Assembly (NCBI RefSeq): GCF_040958095.1
Contig: NC_091171.1
Span: forward strand, 48,973,668 to 49,037,667
DNA: 64,000 nt
Direction of reading: 5' to 3'
From: Procambarus clarkii
Lineage: Eukaryota > Arthropoda > Malacostraca > Decapoda > Cambaridae
Both the position numbers and the translations under genes were made by a program. Positions 10,403 through 22,266 of this stretch are shown here, piece by piece; the first letter of the stretch is position 1, and each line of letters opens with the position of its first letter. A model generated the notes under the pieces. The model did not search any database and had not been told where the DNA came from. It saw nothing but the letters and a program-made list of their open reading frames with translations.

Positions 10403-11000
10403 GCTTTTTTTTTTTTTTTTTTTTTATTAAGTTATGAGGTACATCTGCATTAGTGCAGCTACCCTAGACTATATGAAGTGGAGTACAGTGTGTCAAAAAA
10501 AGCTAACTAGGTGATGCTATAAAATCCCCATCACACAGGATGGTTAGTCATACAGAGGCATGTGATAGGCGGTCTGCACTGGCAGACTCCGGATGCATTT
10601 TGAGGATATCAACAACACAAGATTGAATAAGGTAGCAGTGGTAATACAAGTCCCCATCTCGCAGGATGGTTAGTCATACAGGGCCATGTGTTTAATAGCC
10701 TGCACTGGCAAATTTTGGGTATACTGTGAGGATATCTTCAAGAATACGAGAGTGAATAAAGTAATTGCAAAGCTCCAGGTACCTCATGCCAACTGGTCTG
10801 AAAGGTCTAATAACTGGGCATTCAGTGATGTAGTGCGGGAGATCATGCCGTAGTTCCTGCTCACAGAGTTTGCAACTGGAGTGCTCAGGATTGGGAGACC
10901 CGTCACCTGCAGCCACCTGCCACAGGTAACGGTAACCCAACCTGATCCTTGCATGAGAGCACCAGCTCCTCTCCTAAGACACTCTACGGAGAACACTCTC
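10403..11000 (-). mobile_element. LINE 3' end with poly(A) and C-terminal zinc-motif domain (family E, copy 1)
   Basis: On the minus strand the frame from about 10960 to 10692 reads RLGYRYLWQVAAGDG, then CKLCEQELRHDLPHYITECP, and ends at a stop. This CxxC-Hx4C arrangement is typical of the extreme C-terminus of many non-LTR retrotransposon ORF2 proteins. A 3' UTR and a poly(A) (T-run about 10407-10427 on plus) follow. The UTR carries an internal duplication of roughly 130 bp, seen as two GATGGTTAGTCATACAG blocks at about 10538 and 10664. The RT itself is absent. Confidence 0.82.
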
Positions 11001-11061
11001 TAAACAACGCAACTAGTTGTGCCTATTTAGAAAAGTAAGAACCCAATATTACAGTGCTTTT

Positions 11062-11335
11062 ATCATTATTAATAATAATTTATTAATTTATTAATTAATT
11101 AATTAATTTATAATTAATTATTATTTTATTAATAATTATTTTATTAATAATTATTTTATTAATAATTATTTTTTAATTATTATATTAATAATTATTATAT
11201 TAATTATTAATAATTATTAATATTATTAATTATTTTTATTTTATTATTTATTATTTAATTATTATTATAATTATTAATTATTAATATTATTAATAATTAT
11301 TATATTAATAATTATTAATATATTATTATCGTCGT
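11062..11335. repeat. AT-rich low-complexity block
   Basis: About 270 bp of almost only A and T, made of TTAATTA, ATTATT and TAATAATTATT variants, partly self-complementary. No coding capacity. Confidence 0.95.
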
Positions 11336-11548
11336 ATTATCAACGAATTAGCCGACACCGTTCACAGTGTGACATATATGGTGAGAGGACAGGTGTAGGC
11401 GCTGGCTCCATATATGTGAGTTATATAGATGTCACGTGACCCGTGTAGGGGGATACTCACCTGATCCCTGATCCTCACCCCTGGATACTCACCTGATCCT
11501 CACACCAGGATACTCACCGTCACGTAGACAGTGAAGGGGGGGGGGAGG

Positions 11549-11730
11549 AAGGAATTATCAAGGAAAAGCGCCAAGCCATTATGACTATATAGCACTGGGA
11601 AGGGGTCAGGATAAGGATTTGGGATGGGACGGGGGAAGGAATGGTGCCCAATCACTTGGACGGTCGGGAATTGAACGTCGATCTGCATGAAGCGAGACCG
11701 TCGCTCTACCGTCCAGCCCAAGTGGTTGGG
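11549..11730 (-). mobile_element. tRNA-derived SINE
   Basis: Read on the minus strand from 11730, a tRNA-like head contains GGACGGTAGAGCGACGG (A-box region) and, 20-odd bases on, CGTTCAATTCCC, a match to the pol III B box GGTTCRANNCC. A body follows with TATATAGTCATAATGGCTTGG and CGCTTTCCTTGATAATTCC, then a C-run tail. I recognise the body as a decapod SINE type. The head is not a functional tRNA: its stems are broken. Confidence 0.75.
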
Positions 11731-12147
11731 TTTTCCGTGTAATTACCCGAAGCTTCCTAGCATTACACGAGTAATGAAGATATATGACATATTTGCTCAC
11801 TATATTGTTAGTCCTCAATGTAGAACAGTAAAAAACATATTTTCACTCTCAAATAATATAATTCGATAACAAAATTAGACGAGACCAGATAGCAGGTTAT
11901 GCCATAAGAAGTCGACAATCCGAGCGACAATGTTGTGTAAATAGATCGACCCAATTATCTTATAAAATTATATTATTTCAGAGTAAACGAAATAATATAT
12001 TTTTTATATTAAATTATAGTCAAAGTATTATTGAGCACCAATATTATAGTGAGGAAATATATCATATTTCTTCAGTACTTAATGCTAAGAAGTTTTGGGT
12101 AATTAGACGGAACGATGGAGAGTCATTAGAGTAGCCTGAGGCTACCA
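11731..12147. other. AT-rich spacer, nothing recognised
   Basis: Unique-looking AT-rich DNA between the SINE and the 19-bp array. Only short frames; no splice or RNA-gene signature. Confidence 0.4.
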
Positions 12148-15092
12148 GAGGTCAGTGTGGTGGTCCCCCAGTAGTGTGGTGGTCCCCCAGTAGTGTGGTG
12201 GTCCCCCAGTAGTGTGGTGGTCCCCCAGTAGTGTGGTGGTCCACCAGTAGTGTGGTGGTCCACCAGTAGTGTGGTGGTCCCCCAGTAGTGTGGTGGTCCC
12301 CCAGTAGTGTGGTGGTCCCCCAGTAGTGTGGTGGTCCCCCAGTAGTGTGGTGGTCCACCAGTAGTGTGGTGGTCACCCAGTAGTGTGGTGGTCCACCAGT
12401 AGTGTGGTGGTCCCCCAGTAGTGTGGTGGTCCCCCAGTAGTGTGATGGTCCCCCAGTAGTGTGATGGTCCCCCAGTAGTGTGATGGTCCCCCAGTAGTGT
12501 GATGGTCCCCCAGTAGTATGGTGGTCCCCCAGTAGTGTGGTGGTCCACCAGTAGTGTGGTGGTCCCCCAGTAGTGTGATGGTCCACCAGTAGTGTGGTGG
12601 TCCCCCAGTAGTGTGGTGGTCCCCCAGTAGTGTGGTGGTCCCCCAGTAGTGTGATGGTCCCCCAGTAGTGTGATGGTCCCCCAGTACTGTGATGGTCGCC
12701 CAGTAGTGTGATGGTCCCCCAGTAGTGTGATGGTCCCCCAGTACTGTGATGGTCCCCCAGTAGTGTGATGGTCCCCCAGTAGTGTGGTGGTCCCCCAGTA
12801 CTGTGATGGTCCCCCAGTAGTGTGGTGGTCCCCCAGTACTGTGGTGGTCCCCCAGTACTGTGATGGTCCCCCAGTAGTGTGGTGGTCCCCCAGTAGTGTG
12901 ATGGTCCCCCAGTACTGTGATGGTCCCCCAGTAGTGTGATGGTCCCCCAGTAGTGTGATGGTCCCCCAGTAGTGTGGTGGTCCCCCAGTAGTGTGATGGT
13001 CCCCCAGTACTGTGATGGTCCCCCAGTAGTGTGGTGGTCCCCCAGTAGTGTGATGGTCCACCAGTAGTGTGGTGGTCCCCCAGTAGTGTGATGGTCCACC
13101 AGTAGTGTGGTGGTCCCCCAGTAGTGTGGTGGTCCCCCAGTACTGTGATGGTCCCCCAGTAGTGTGGTGGTCCCCCAGTAGTGTGATGGTCCCCCAGTAC
13201 TGTGATGGTCCCCCAGTAGTGTGATGGTCCCCCAGTAGTGTGGTGGTCCCCCAGTAGTGTGGTGGTCCCCCAGTAGTGTGGTGGTCCCCCAGTAGTGTGG
13301 TGGTCCCCCAGTAGTGTGGTGGTCCACCAGTAGTGTGGTGGTCCCCCAGTAGTGTGGTGGTCCCCCAGTTCTGTGATGGTCCCCCAGTAGTGTGGTGGTC
13401 CCCCAGTAGTGTGATGGTCCCCCAGTACTGTGATGGTCCCCCAGTAGTGTGATGGTCCCCCAGTAGTGTGGTGGTCCCCCAGTAGTGTGGTGGTCCCCCA
13501 GTACTGTGATGGTCCCCCAGTAGTGTGGTGGTCCCCCAGTAGTGTGATGATCCCCCAGTACTGTGATGGTCCCCCAGTAGTGTGATGGTCCCCAGTAGTG
13601 TGGTGGTCCCCCAGTAGTGGGGTGGTCCCCCAGTAGTGTGGTGGTCCACCAGTAGTGTGATGGTCCCCCAGTAGTGTGGTGGTCCCCCAGTAGTGTGGTG
13701 GTCCCCCAGTAGTGTGGTGGTCCCCCAGTAGTGTGGTGGTCCCCCAGTAGTGTGGTGGTCCACCAGTAGTGTGGTGGTCCCCCAGTAGTGTGATGGTCCC
13801 CCAGTAGTGTGGTGGTCCCCCAGTAGTGTGGTGGTCCCCCAGTAGTGTGGTGGTCCCCCAGTAGTGTGGTGGTCCCACAGTAGTGTGATGGTCCCCCAGT
13901 AGTGTGGTGGTCCCCCAGTAGTGTGGTGGTCCCCCAGTAGTGTGATGGTCCCCCAGTAGTGTGGTGGTCCCCCAGTAGTGTGATGGTCCCCCAGTAGTGT
14001 GATGGTCCACCAGTAGTGTGGTGGTCCCCCAGTAGTGTGATGGTCCCCCAGTAGTGTGGTGGTCCCCCAGTAGTGTGGTGGTCCACCAGTAGTGTGGTGG
14101 TCCCCCAGTAGTGTGGTGGTCCCCCAGTAGTGTGGTGGTCCCCCAGTAGTGTGGTGGTCCACCAGTAGTGTGATGGTCCCCCAGTAGTGTGGTGGTCTCC
14201 CAGTAGTGTGGTGGTCCCCCAGTAGTGTGGTGGTCCCCCAGTAGTGTGGTGGTCCCCCAGTAGTGTGGTGGTCCACCAGTAGTGTGGTGGTCCCCCAGTA
14301 GTGTGATGGTCCCCCAGTAGTGTGGTGGTCCCCCAGTAGTGTGGTGGTCCCCCAGTAGTGTGGTGGTCCCCCAGTAGTGTGGTGGTCCCCCAGTAGTGTG
14401 ATGGTCCCCCAGTAGTGTGGTGGTCCCTCAGTAGTGTGGTGGTCCCCCAGTAGTGTAATGGTCCCCCAGTAGTGTGGTGGTCCCCCAGTAGTGTGATGGT
14501 CCCCCAGTAGTGTGGTGGTCCACCAGTAGTGTGGTGGTCCCCCAGTAGTGTGATGGTCCCCCAGTAGTGTGGTGGTCCCCCAGTAGTGTGGTGGTCCACC
14601 AGTAGTGTGGTGGTCCCCCAGTAGTGTGATGGTCCCCCAGTAGTGTGGTGGTCCCCCAGTAGTGTGGTGGTCCCCCAGTAGTGTGGTGGTCCCCCAGTAG
14701 TGTGATGGTCCCCCAGTAGTGTGGTGGTCCCCCAGTAGTGTGGTGGTCCCCCAGTAGTGTGGTGGTCCCCCAGTAGTGTGGTGGTCCCCCAGTAGTGTGG
14801 TGGTCCACCAGTAGTGTGGTGGTCCCCCAGTAGTGTGGTGGTCCACCAGTAGTGTGGTGGTCCACCAGTAGTGTGGTGGTCCCCCAGTAGTGTGATGGTC
14901 CCCCAGTAGTGTGGTGGTCCCCCAGTAGTGTGGTGGTCCCCCAGTAGTGTGGTGGTCCACCAGTAGTGTGGTGGTCCCCCAGTAGTGTGGTGGTCCACCA
15001 GTAGTGTGGTGGTCCACCAGTAGTGTAGTGGTCGCCCAGTAGTGTGGTGGTCCACCAGTAGTGTGGTGGTCCACCAGTAGTGTAGTGGTCGC
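12148..15092. repeat. 19-bp minisatellite, about 155 copies
   Basis: Core GTAGTGTGGTGGTCCCCCA. Variants sit at fixed positions: G/A in GTGRTGG, CCC/CAC in the C-run, and GTACTGTG confined to about 12680-13570. Since 19 is not a multiple of 3, all minus frames cycle through the same 19-codon peptide, which explains the three overlapping 550-1000-codon open frames. A single-base deletion near 13591 and a few odd units are the only breaks. Confidence 0.98.
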
Positions 15093-15161
15093 CCCTGGCC
15101 CTCGTGGTAACTAGTGGGGTTTCTCCTTGGTGATTCACCACCACTATTGTATATATAGGAA

Positions 15162-15353
15162 GTTGACCAGACCACACACTAGAAGTTGAAGGGACGACTA
15201 CGTTTCGGTCCGTCCTGGACCATTCTCAAGTCGATTGTGATCAATCGATTTGAGAATGGTCCAGGACGGACCGAAACGTCGTCGTCCCTTCAACTTCTAG
15301 TGTGTGGTCTGGTCAACATACTTCAGCCACGTTATTGTGACTCATCGCCTGAG
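15162..15353. mobile_element. Palindromic (foldback) element, copy 1
   Basis: 15162-15317 is an almost complete 156-nt palindrome centred at 15239/15240. It starts GTTGACCAGACCACACACTA, ends with the complement, and shows only a few unpaired bases. A 36-nt tail follows (CAGCCACGTTATTGTGACTC...). The same unit occurs at 39749-39920, and a single arm at 44226-44306. No ORF: a non-autonomous foldback or MITE-like repeat. Transposase family not deducible; no clear target duplication seen. Confidence 0.85.
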
Positions 15354-15539
15354 TATATATAGGAACTCTGTACCATTGTTATCGTAGGGTGCGTTGGTGT
15401 CGGTAATCTTGTATGACAATTATAGCTAATCATAGATAACGGTTGTGTATACTAGTTATAGAGGCCTTTCCACATGTCTTCCGGTTCAAGCGAACTGAGA
15501 CGAGGCAACTTAAGAGACCAATACCCACACCATCACGTA
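15354..15539. other. Spacer, nothing recognised
   Basis: Short unique stretch between the palindromic element and a LINE fragment; no ORF or RNA signature. Confidence 0.4.
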
Positions 15540-16230
15540 AAGCGTGTCAAGGATCTGGGAATAATGATGTCCGACGACCTAACGTTTAGGGAGCATAACC
15601 AAGCAAATATTGCGGCAGCCAGAAAAATGATAGGATGGATTACGAGAACTTTCAAATCCAGGGATCCCATCACAATGGTTGTACTCTTCAAGTCACTTGT
15701 GTTGTCCCGTCTTGAGTACTGCTCGGTACTCACTTCCCCCCTTCAGAGCAGCAGAGATTGCTGAAATAGAGGGAATAGAGAGAACATATACGGCACGCAT
15801 AGACGAGATAAAGCACCTAAATATTGGGATCGTCTCAAAGCTCTCCAAATGTACTCTCTAGAAAGGAGACGAGAGAGATACCAAATAATATACACGTGGA
15901 AGATACTGGAGGGCCAGGTCCCAAATTACACAGTAAAATAACAACGTACTGGAGTGAACGACATGGAAGAAAATGCAGAATAGAACCAGTGAAGAGCAGA
16001 GGTGCCATAGGCACAATCAGAGAACACTGTATAAACATCAGAGGTCCGCGATTGTTCAACGTCCTCACAGCGAGCATAAGAAATATTACAGGAACAAACG
16101 TGGACATCTTCAAGAGGAAACTAGATTGTTTCCTCCAAGGAGTGCCGAACCAACTGGGCTGTGGTGGGTATGTGGGCCTGCGGGCCGGGCTTGGGGAGTA
16201 GAAGAACTCCCACAACCCCATCAAGCAGGT
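15540..16230 (+). pseudogene. Non-LTR retrotransposon RT C-terminal part (family B, copy 2)
   Basis: Near-identical to 9077-9674: VKDLGIMMSDDLTFREHNQ, the thumb segment and the INIRGPRLFN C-terminus. It shares the extra C (six-C run near 15731-15736) that breaks the frame in copy 1, and has its own lesions: one base lost in CCCAAATTACACAG (15921-15934) and others near 15820. The catalytic motif lies upstream of the truncation point. The 3' tail (16140-16230) lacks an internal piece present in the other copies. Confidence 0.87.
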
Positions 16231-16345
16231 GTCACACTTTTAGGAACGATGGTTATTGGACGCAGTCGTTACGGAGTCTTGAGAAGGACAGCCATTGATT
16301 ATGTCTAGGACCGTCACGGAGGGACCAGAAATGGCTCTTGTTACA

Positions 16346-18888
16346 CGACTCTTAGTTGTCACACGTAACTGCTCAGTTGTCACACGTAACTGTTCAGTTG
16401 TCACGTAACTGTTCAGTTGTCACGTAACTGTTCAGTTGTCACACGTAACTGTTCATTTGTCACGTAACTGTTCAGTTGTAACACGTAACTGTTCAGTTGT
16501 CACGTAACTGTTCAGTTGTCACGTCACTGTTCAGTTGTCACACGTAACTATTCAGTTGTCACACGTAACTGTTCAGTTGTCACACGTCACTGTTCAGTTG
16601 TCACACGTAACTGTTCAGTTGTCACACGTAACTGTTCAGTTGTCACACGTAACTGTTCAGTTGTCACACGTCACTGTTCAGTTGTCACACGTCACTGTTC
16701 AGTTGTCACACGTAACTGTTCAGTTGTCACACGTAACTGTTCAGTTGTCACACGTAACTGTTCAGTTGTCACACGTCACTGTTCAGTTGTCACACGTAAC
16801 TGTTCAGTTGTCACACGTAACTGTTCAGTTGTCACACGTAACTGTTCAGTTGTCACGTCACTGTTCAGTTGTCACACGTAACCGTTCAGTTGTCACACGT
16901 AACTGTTCAGTTGTCACACGTAACTGTTCAGTTGTCACACGTAACTGTTCAGTTGTCACGTCACTGTTCAGTTGTCACACGTAACTGTTCAGTTGTCACA
17001 CGTCACTGTTCAGTTGTCACACGTAACTGTTCAGTTGTCACACGTAACTGTTCAGTTGTAACACGTAACTGTTCAGTTGTCACACGTAACTGTTCAGTTG
17101 TCACGTAACTGTTCAGTTGTCACACGTAACTGTTCAGTTGTCACACGTCACTGTTCAGTTGTCACACGCAACTGTTCAGTTGTCACACGTAACTGTTCAG
17201 TTGTCACACGTCACTGTTCAGTTGTCACACGTCACTGTTCAGTTGTCACACGTAACTGTTCAGTTGTCACACGTAACTGTTCAGTTGTCACACGTCACTG
17301 TTCAGTTGTCACGTAACTGTTCAGTTGTCACACGTAACTGTTCAGTTGTCACACGTCACTGTTCAGTTGTCACGTAACTGTTCAGTTGTCACACGTAACT
17401 GTTCAGTTGTCACGTCACTGTTCAGTTGTCACACGTAACTGTTCAGTTGTCACGTCACTGTTCAGTTGTCACACGTAACTGTTCAGTTGTCACACGTCAC
17501 TGTTCAGTTGTCACGTAACTGTTCAGTTGTCACACGTAACTGTTCAGTTGTCACACGTCACTGTTCAGTTGTCACGTAACTGTTCAGTTGTCACACGTCA
17601 CTGTTCAGTTGTCACGTAACTGTTCAGTTGTCACACGTAACTGTTCAGTTATCACGTCACTGTTCAGTTGTCACGTCACTGTTCAGTTGTCACGTAACTG
17701 TTCAGTTGTCACGTCACTGTTCAGTTGTCACACGTAACTGTTCAGTTGTCACACGTCACTGTTCAGTTGTCACGTAACTGTTCAGTTGTCACACGTAACT
17801 GTTCAGTTGCCACACGTCACTGTTCAGTTGTCACACGTCACTGTTCAGTTGTCACGTAACTGTTCAGTTGTCACACGTAACTGTTCAGTTGTCACGTAAC
17901 TGTTCAGTTGTCACACGTCACTGTTCAGTTGTCACGTAACTGTTCAGTTGTCACACGTAACTGTTCAGTTGTCACGTCACTGTTCAGTTGTCACACGTAA
18001 CTGTTCAGTTGTCACACGTAACTGTTCAGTTGTCACACGTAACTGTTCAGTTGTCACGTCACTGTTCAGTTGTCACACGTAACTGTTCAGTTGTCACACG
18101 TAACTGTTCAGTTGTCACACGTAACTGTTCAGTTGTCACACGTCACTGTTCAGTTGTCACGTAACTGTTCAGTTGTCACACGTAACTGTTCAGTTGCCAC
18201 ACGTCACTGTTCAGTTGTCACACGTCACTGTTCAGTTGTCACGTAACTGTTCAGTTGTAACACGTAACTGTTCAGTTGTCACGTCACTGTTCAGTTGTCA
18301 CACGTAACTGTTCAGTTGTCACACGTAACTGTTCAGTTGTCACGTCACTGTTCAGTTGTCACACGTAACTGTTCAGTTGCCACACGTCACTGTTCAGTTG
18401 TCACGTAACTGTTCACTTGTCACACGTCACTGTTCAGTTGTCACACGTCACTGTTCAGTTGTCACACGTCACTGTTCAGTTGTCACACGTAACTTCAGTT
18501 GCCACACGTCACTGTTCAGTTGCCACACGTCACTGTTCAGTTGTCACACGTAACTGTTCAGTTGTCACGTAACTGTTCACTTGTCACACGTCACTGTTCA
18601 GTTGTCACACGTCACTGTTCAGTTGTCACACGTCACTGTTCAGTTGTCACACGTAACTCTTCAGTTGCCACACGTCACTGTTCAGTTGCCACACGTCACT
18701 GTTCAGTTGTCACACGTAACTGTTCAGTTGTCACGTAACTGTTCAGTTGTCACACGTCACTGTTCAGTTGCCACACGTCACTGTTCAGTTGTCACACGTA
18801 ACTGTTCAGTTGTTACACGTCACTGTTCAGTTGCCACACGTCACTGTTCAGTTGCCATACGTCACTGTTCAGTTGTCACGTAACTGCA
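16346..18888. repeat. 19/21-bp minisatellite, about 125 copies
   Basis: Units TTGTCACACGTAACTGTTCAG (21) or the same lacking CA (19), with GTAACTG/GTCACTG alternating. Mixed lengths shift frame, so open frames are short. Every GTCAC-type unit creates ACGTCAC, i.e. TGACGTGA or TGACGTGT on the complement. Near 18350-18880 units with GCCACACG increase. Confidence 0.97.
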
Positions 18889-19104
18889 TGTTCTCTCCCA
18901 ACAAATGTTTTTGTATAAACATTAATGACTCAAGAACAAATGTTCCCCCAATGATTCAAGAACAAATATTCCTACATTTAAGAACAAATGTTCCACCATC
19001 TCTCAAGGATTCATGTTCCAATAATCACTCAAGAACAATTACTCTCACTGTCGTTTAAGAAGAGATGTTCCAGCAGTTATACTAGAACAAATGTTGTCAT
19101 TCTC
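18889..19104. repeat. Degenerate repeat between two arrays
   Basis: Several diverged copies of a motif like TCAAGAACAAATGTTCC (for example about 18930, 18957, 18980, 19081). It may be an older decayed array. Confidence 0.6.
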
Positions 19105-21290
19105 TAACTACAGAATGTTGCCATACCATTCAATTGTTAAGTACAGAATGTTGCCATACCATTCAACTGTTAAGTTCAGAATGTTGCCATACCATACAAC
19201 TGTTAAGTACAGAATGTTGCCATACCATACAACTGTTAAGTATAGAATGTTGCCATACCATTCAACTGTTAAGTTCAGAATGTTGCCATACCATTCAACT
19301 GTTAAGTACAAAATGTTGCCATACCATACAACTGTTAAGTACAGAATGTTGCCATATCATTCAACTGTTAAGTACAGAATGTTGCCATACCATACAACTG
19401 TTAAGTACAGAATGTTGCCATACCATACAACTATTAAGTACAGAATGTTGCCATACCATTCAACTGTTAAGTACAGAATGTTGCAATACCATACAACTGT
19501 CAAGTACGGAATGTTGCCATACCATACAACTGTTAAGTACAGAATGTTGCCATACCATTCAACTTAAGTACAGAATGTTGCCATACCATTCAACTGTAGT
19601 ACAGAATGTTGCCATACCATTCAACTGTTAGGTACAGAATGTTACCATACCATTCAACTGTAGTACAGAATGTTGCCATACCATTCAACTGTAGTACAGA
19701 ATGTTGCCATACCATTCAACTTAAGTACAGAATGTTGCCATACCATTCAACTTAAGTACAGAATGTTGCCATACCATTCAACTGTAGTACAGAATGTTGC
19801 CATACCATTCAACTGTAGTACAGAATGTTGCCATACCATTCAACTTAAGTACAGAATGTTGCCATACCATTCAACTTAAGTACAGAATGTTGCCATACCA
19901 TTCAACTTAAGTACAGAATGTTGTCATACCATTCAACTGTTAGGTACAGAATGTTGCCATACCATACAACTGTTAAGTACAGAATGTTGCCATACCATAC
20001 AACTGTTAAGTACAGAATGTTGCCAAACCATACAACTGTTAAGTACAGAATGTTGCCATACCATACAACTGTTAAGTACAGAATGTTGCCATACCATACA
20101 ACTGTTAAGTACAGAATGTTGCCATACCATACAACTGTTAAGTACAGAATATTGCCATACCATACAACTTAACTACAGAATGTTGCCATATCATACAACT
20201 TAACTACAGAATGTTGCCATACCATAGAACTTAACTACAGAATGTTGCCATACCATAGAACTTAACTACAGAATGTTGCCATACCATACAACTTAACTAC
20301 AGAATGTTGCCATACCATACAACTTAACTACAGAATGTTGCCATACCATACAACTTAACTACAGAATGTTGCCATACCATACAACTTAAGTTCAGAATGT
20401 TGCCATACCATACAACAGTTAAGTACAGAATGTTGTCATACAATACAACTGTTAAGTACAGAATATTGCCATACCATACAACTGTTAAGTACAGAATGTT
20501 ACCATACCATACAACTGTTAAGTACAGAATATTGCCATACCATACAACTTAACTACAGAATGTTGCCATACCATACAACTTAACTACAGAATGTTGCCAT
20601 ACCTTACAACTTAACTACAGAATGTTGCCATACCATACAACTTAAGTTCAGAATGTTGCCATACCATACAACTGTTAAGTACAAAATGTTGCCATACCAT
20701 ACAACTGTTAAGTACAAAATGTTGCCATACCATACAACTGTTAAGTACAGAATGTTGCCATACCATACAACTGTTGAGTACAGAATGTTGCCATGCCATA
20801 CAACTGTTAAGTACAGAATGTTGCCATACCATACAACTGTTAAGTACAGAATGTTGCCATACCATACAACTGTTAAGTACAGAATGTTGCCATACCATAC
20901 AACTGTTAAGTACAGAATGTTGCCATACCATTCAACTGTTAAGTACAGAATGTTGCCATACCATTCAACTGTTAAGTACAGAATGTTGCCATACCATACA
21001 ACTGTTAAGTACAGAATGTTGCCATACCATGCAACTGTTAAGTACAGAATGTTGCCATACCATGCAACTGTTAAGTACAGAATGTTGCCATACCATACAA
21101 CTGTTAAGTACAGAATGTTGCCATACCATGCAACTGTTAAGTACAGAATGTTGCCATACCATACAACTTAAGTACAGAATGTTGCCATACCATACAACTT
21201 AAGTACAGAATGTTGCCATACCATACAACTTAAGTACAGAATGTTGCCATACTATTCAACTTAAGTTCAGAATGTTGCCATACCATACAA
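19105..21290. repeat. 33-bp minisatellite (29-33-bp variants), about 70 copies
   Basis: Core ACAGAATGTTGCCATACCAT followed by A/TCAACTGTTAAGT. Sub-domains of shorter units, ending CAACTGTAGT, CAACTTAAGT or CAACTTAACT, cluster at about 19560-19920 and 20160-20400, and again at 20525-20650, which suggests segmental duplication inside the array. The 33-bp period gives 11-codon peptide repeats in open frames of both strands. Confidence 0.97.
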
Positions 21291-21317
21291 CTGGGACAAT
21301 ATGTAATGTTGCCGTTT

Positions 21318-22163
21318 AAGCATAGCGTTAAAGTCCAGTATAAGCGTAGTATTTAAGTCCAGTATAAGCGTAGTGTTAAAGTCCAGTATAAGCGTAGTGT
21401 TAAAGTCCAGTATAAGCGTAGTATTTAAGTCCAGTATAAGCGTAGTGTTAAAGTCCAGTATAAGCGTAGTGTTAAAGTCCAGTATAAGCGTAGTGTTAAA
21501 GTCCGGTATAAGCGTAGTGTTAAAGTCCAGTATAAGCGTAGTGTTAAAGTCCAGTATAAGCGTAGTGTTAAAGTCCAGTATAAGCGTAGTGTTAAAGTCC
21601 AGTATAAGCGTAGTATTTAAGTCCAGTATAAGCATAGTGTTAAAGTCCAGTATAAGCATAGTGTTAAAGTCCAGTATAAGCGTAGTGTTAAAGTCCAGTA
21701 TAAGCGTAGTGTTAAAGTCCAGTATAAGCATAGTGTTAAAGTCCAGTATAAGCGTAGTGTTAAAGTCCAGTATAAGCGTAGTGTTAAAGTCCAGTATAAG
21801 CGTAGTGTTAAAGTCCGGTATAAGCGTAGTGTTAAAGTCCGGTATAAGCGTAGTGTTAAAGTCCAGTATAAGCGTAGTGTTAAAGGCCAGTATAAGCGTA
21901 GTGTTAAAGTCCAGTATAAGCGTAGTGTTAAAGTCCGGTATAAGCGTAGTGTTAAAGTCCGGTATAAGCGTAGTGTTAAAGTCCAGTATAAGCGTAGTGT
22001 TAAAGTCCAGTATAAGCGTAGTGTTAAAGTCCAGTATAAGCGTAGTGTTAAAGTCCAGTATAAGCGTAGTGTTAAAGTCCGGTATAAGCGTAGTGTTAAA
22101 GTCCAGTATAAGCGTAGTGTTAAAGTCCAGTATAAGCGTAGTGTTAAAGTCCGGTATAAGCGG
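21318..22163. repeat. 24-bp minisatellite, 35 copies
   Basis: Core GCGTAGTGTTAAAGTCCAGT followed by ATAA. Variants are GTATTT, CCGGT and GCATAG. The period of 8 codons keeps a plus frame (264 codons) and minus frames open. Confidence 0.97.
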
Positions 22164-22266
22164 ATAGACTTTGAGGGCAATGACTCTTATATTTAACCAA
22201 TATCAGGGAGATAAGGAGAGTGTTATCAATGTGTCGAGAGGCAATTTTTGGCATGGTTGCCATACT

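Noticed and set aside
12126-15177. Minus-strand frames of 545-1007 codons with His/Thr/Gly/Pro repeats
   Set aside because: Produced by the 19-bp array; because 19 is not divisible by 3 each frame shows the same cyclic peptide.
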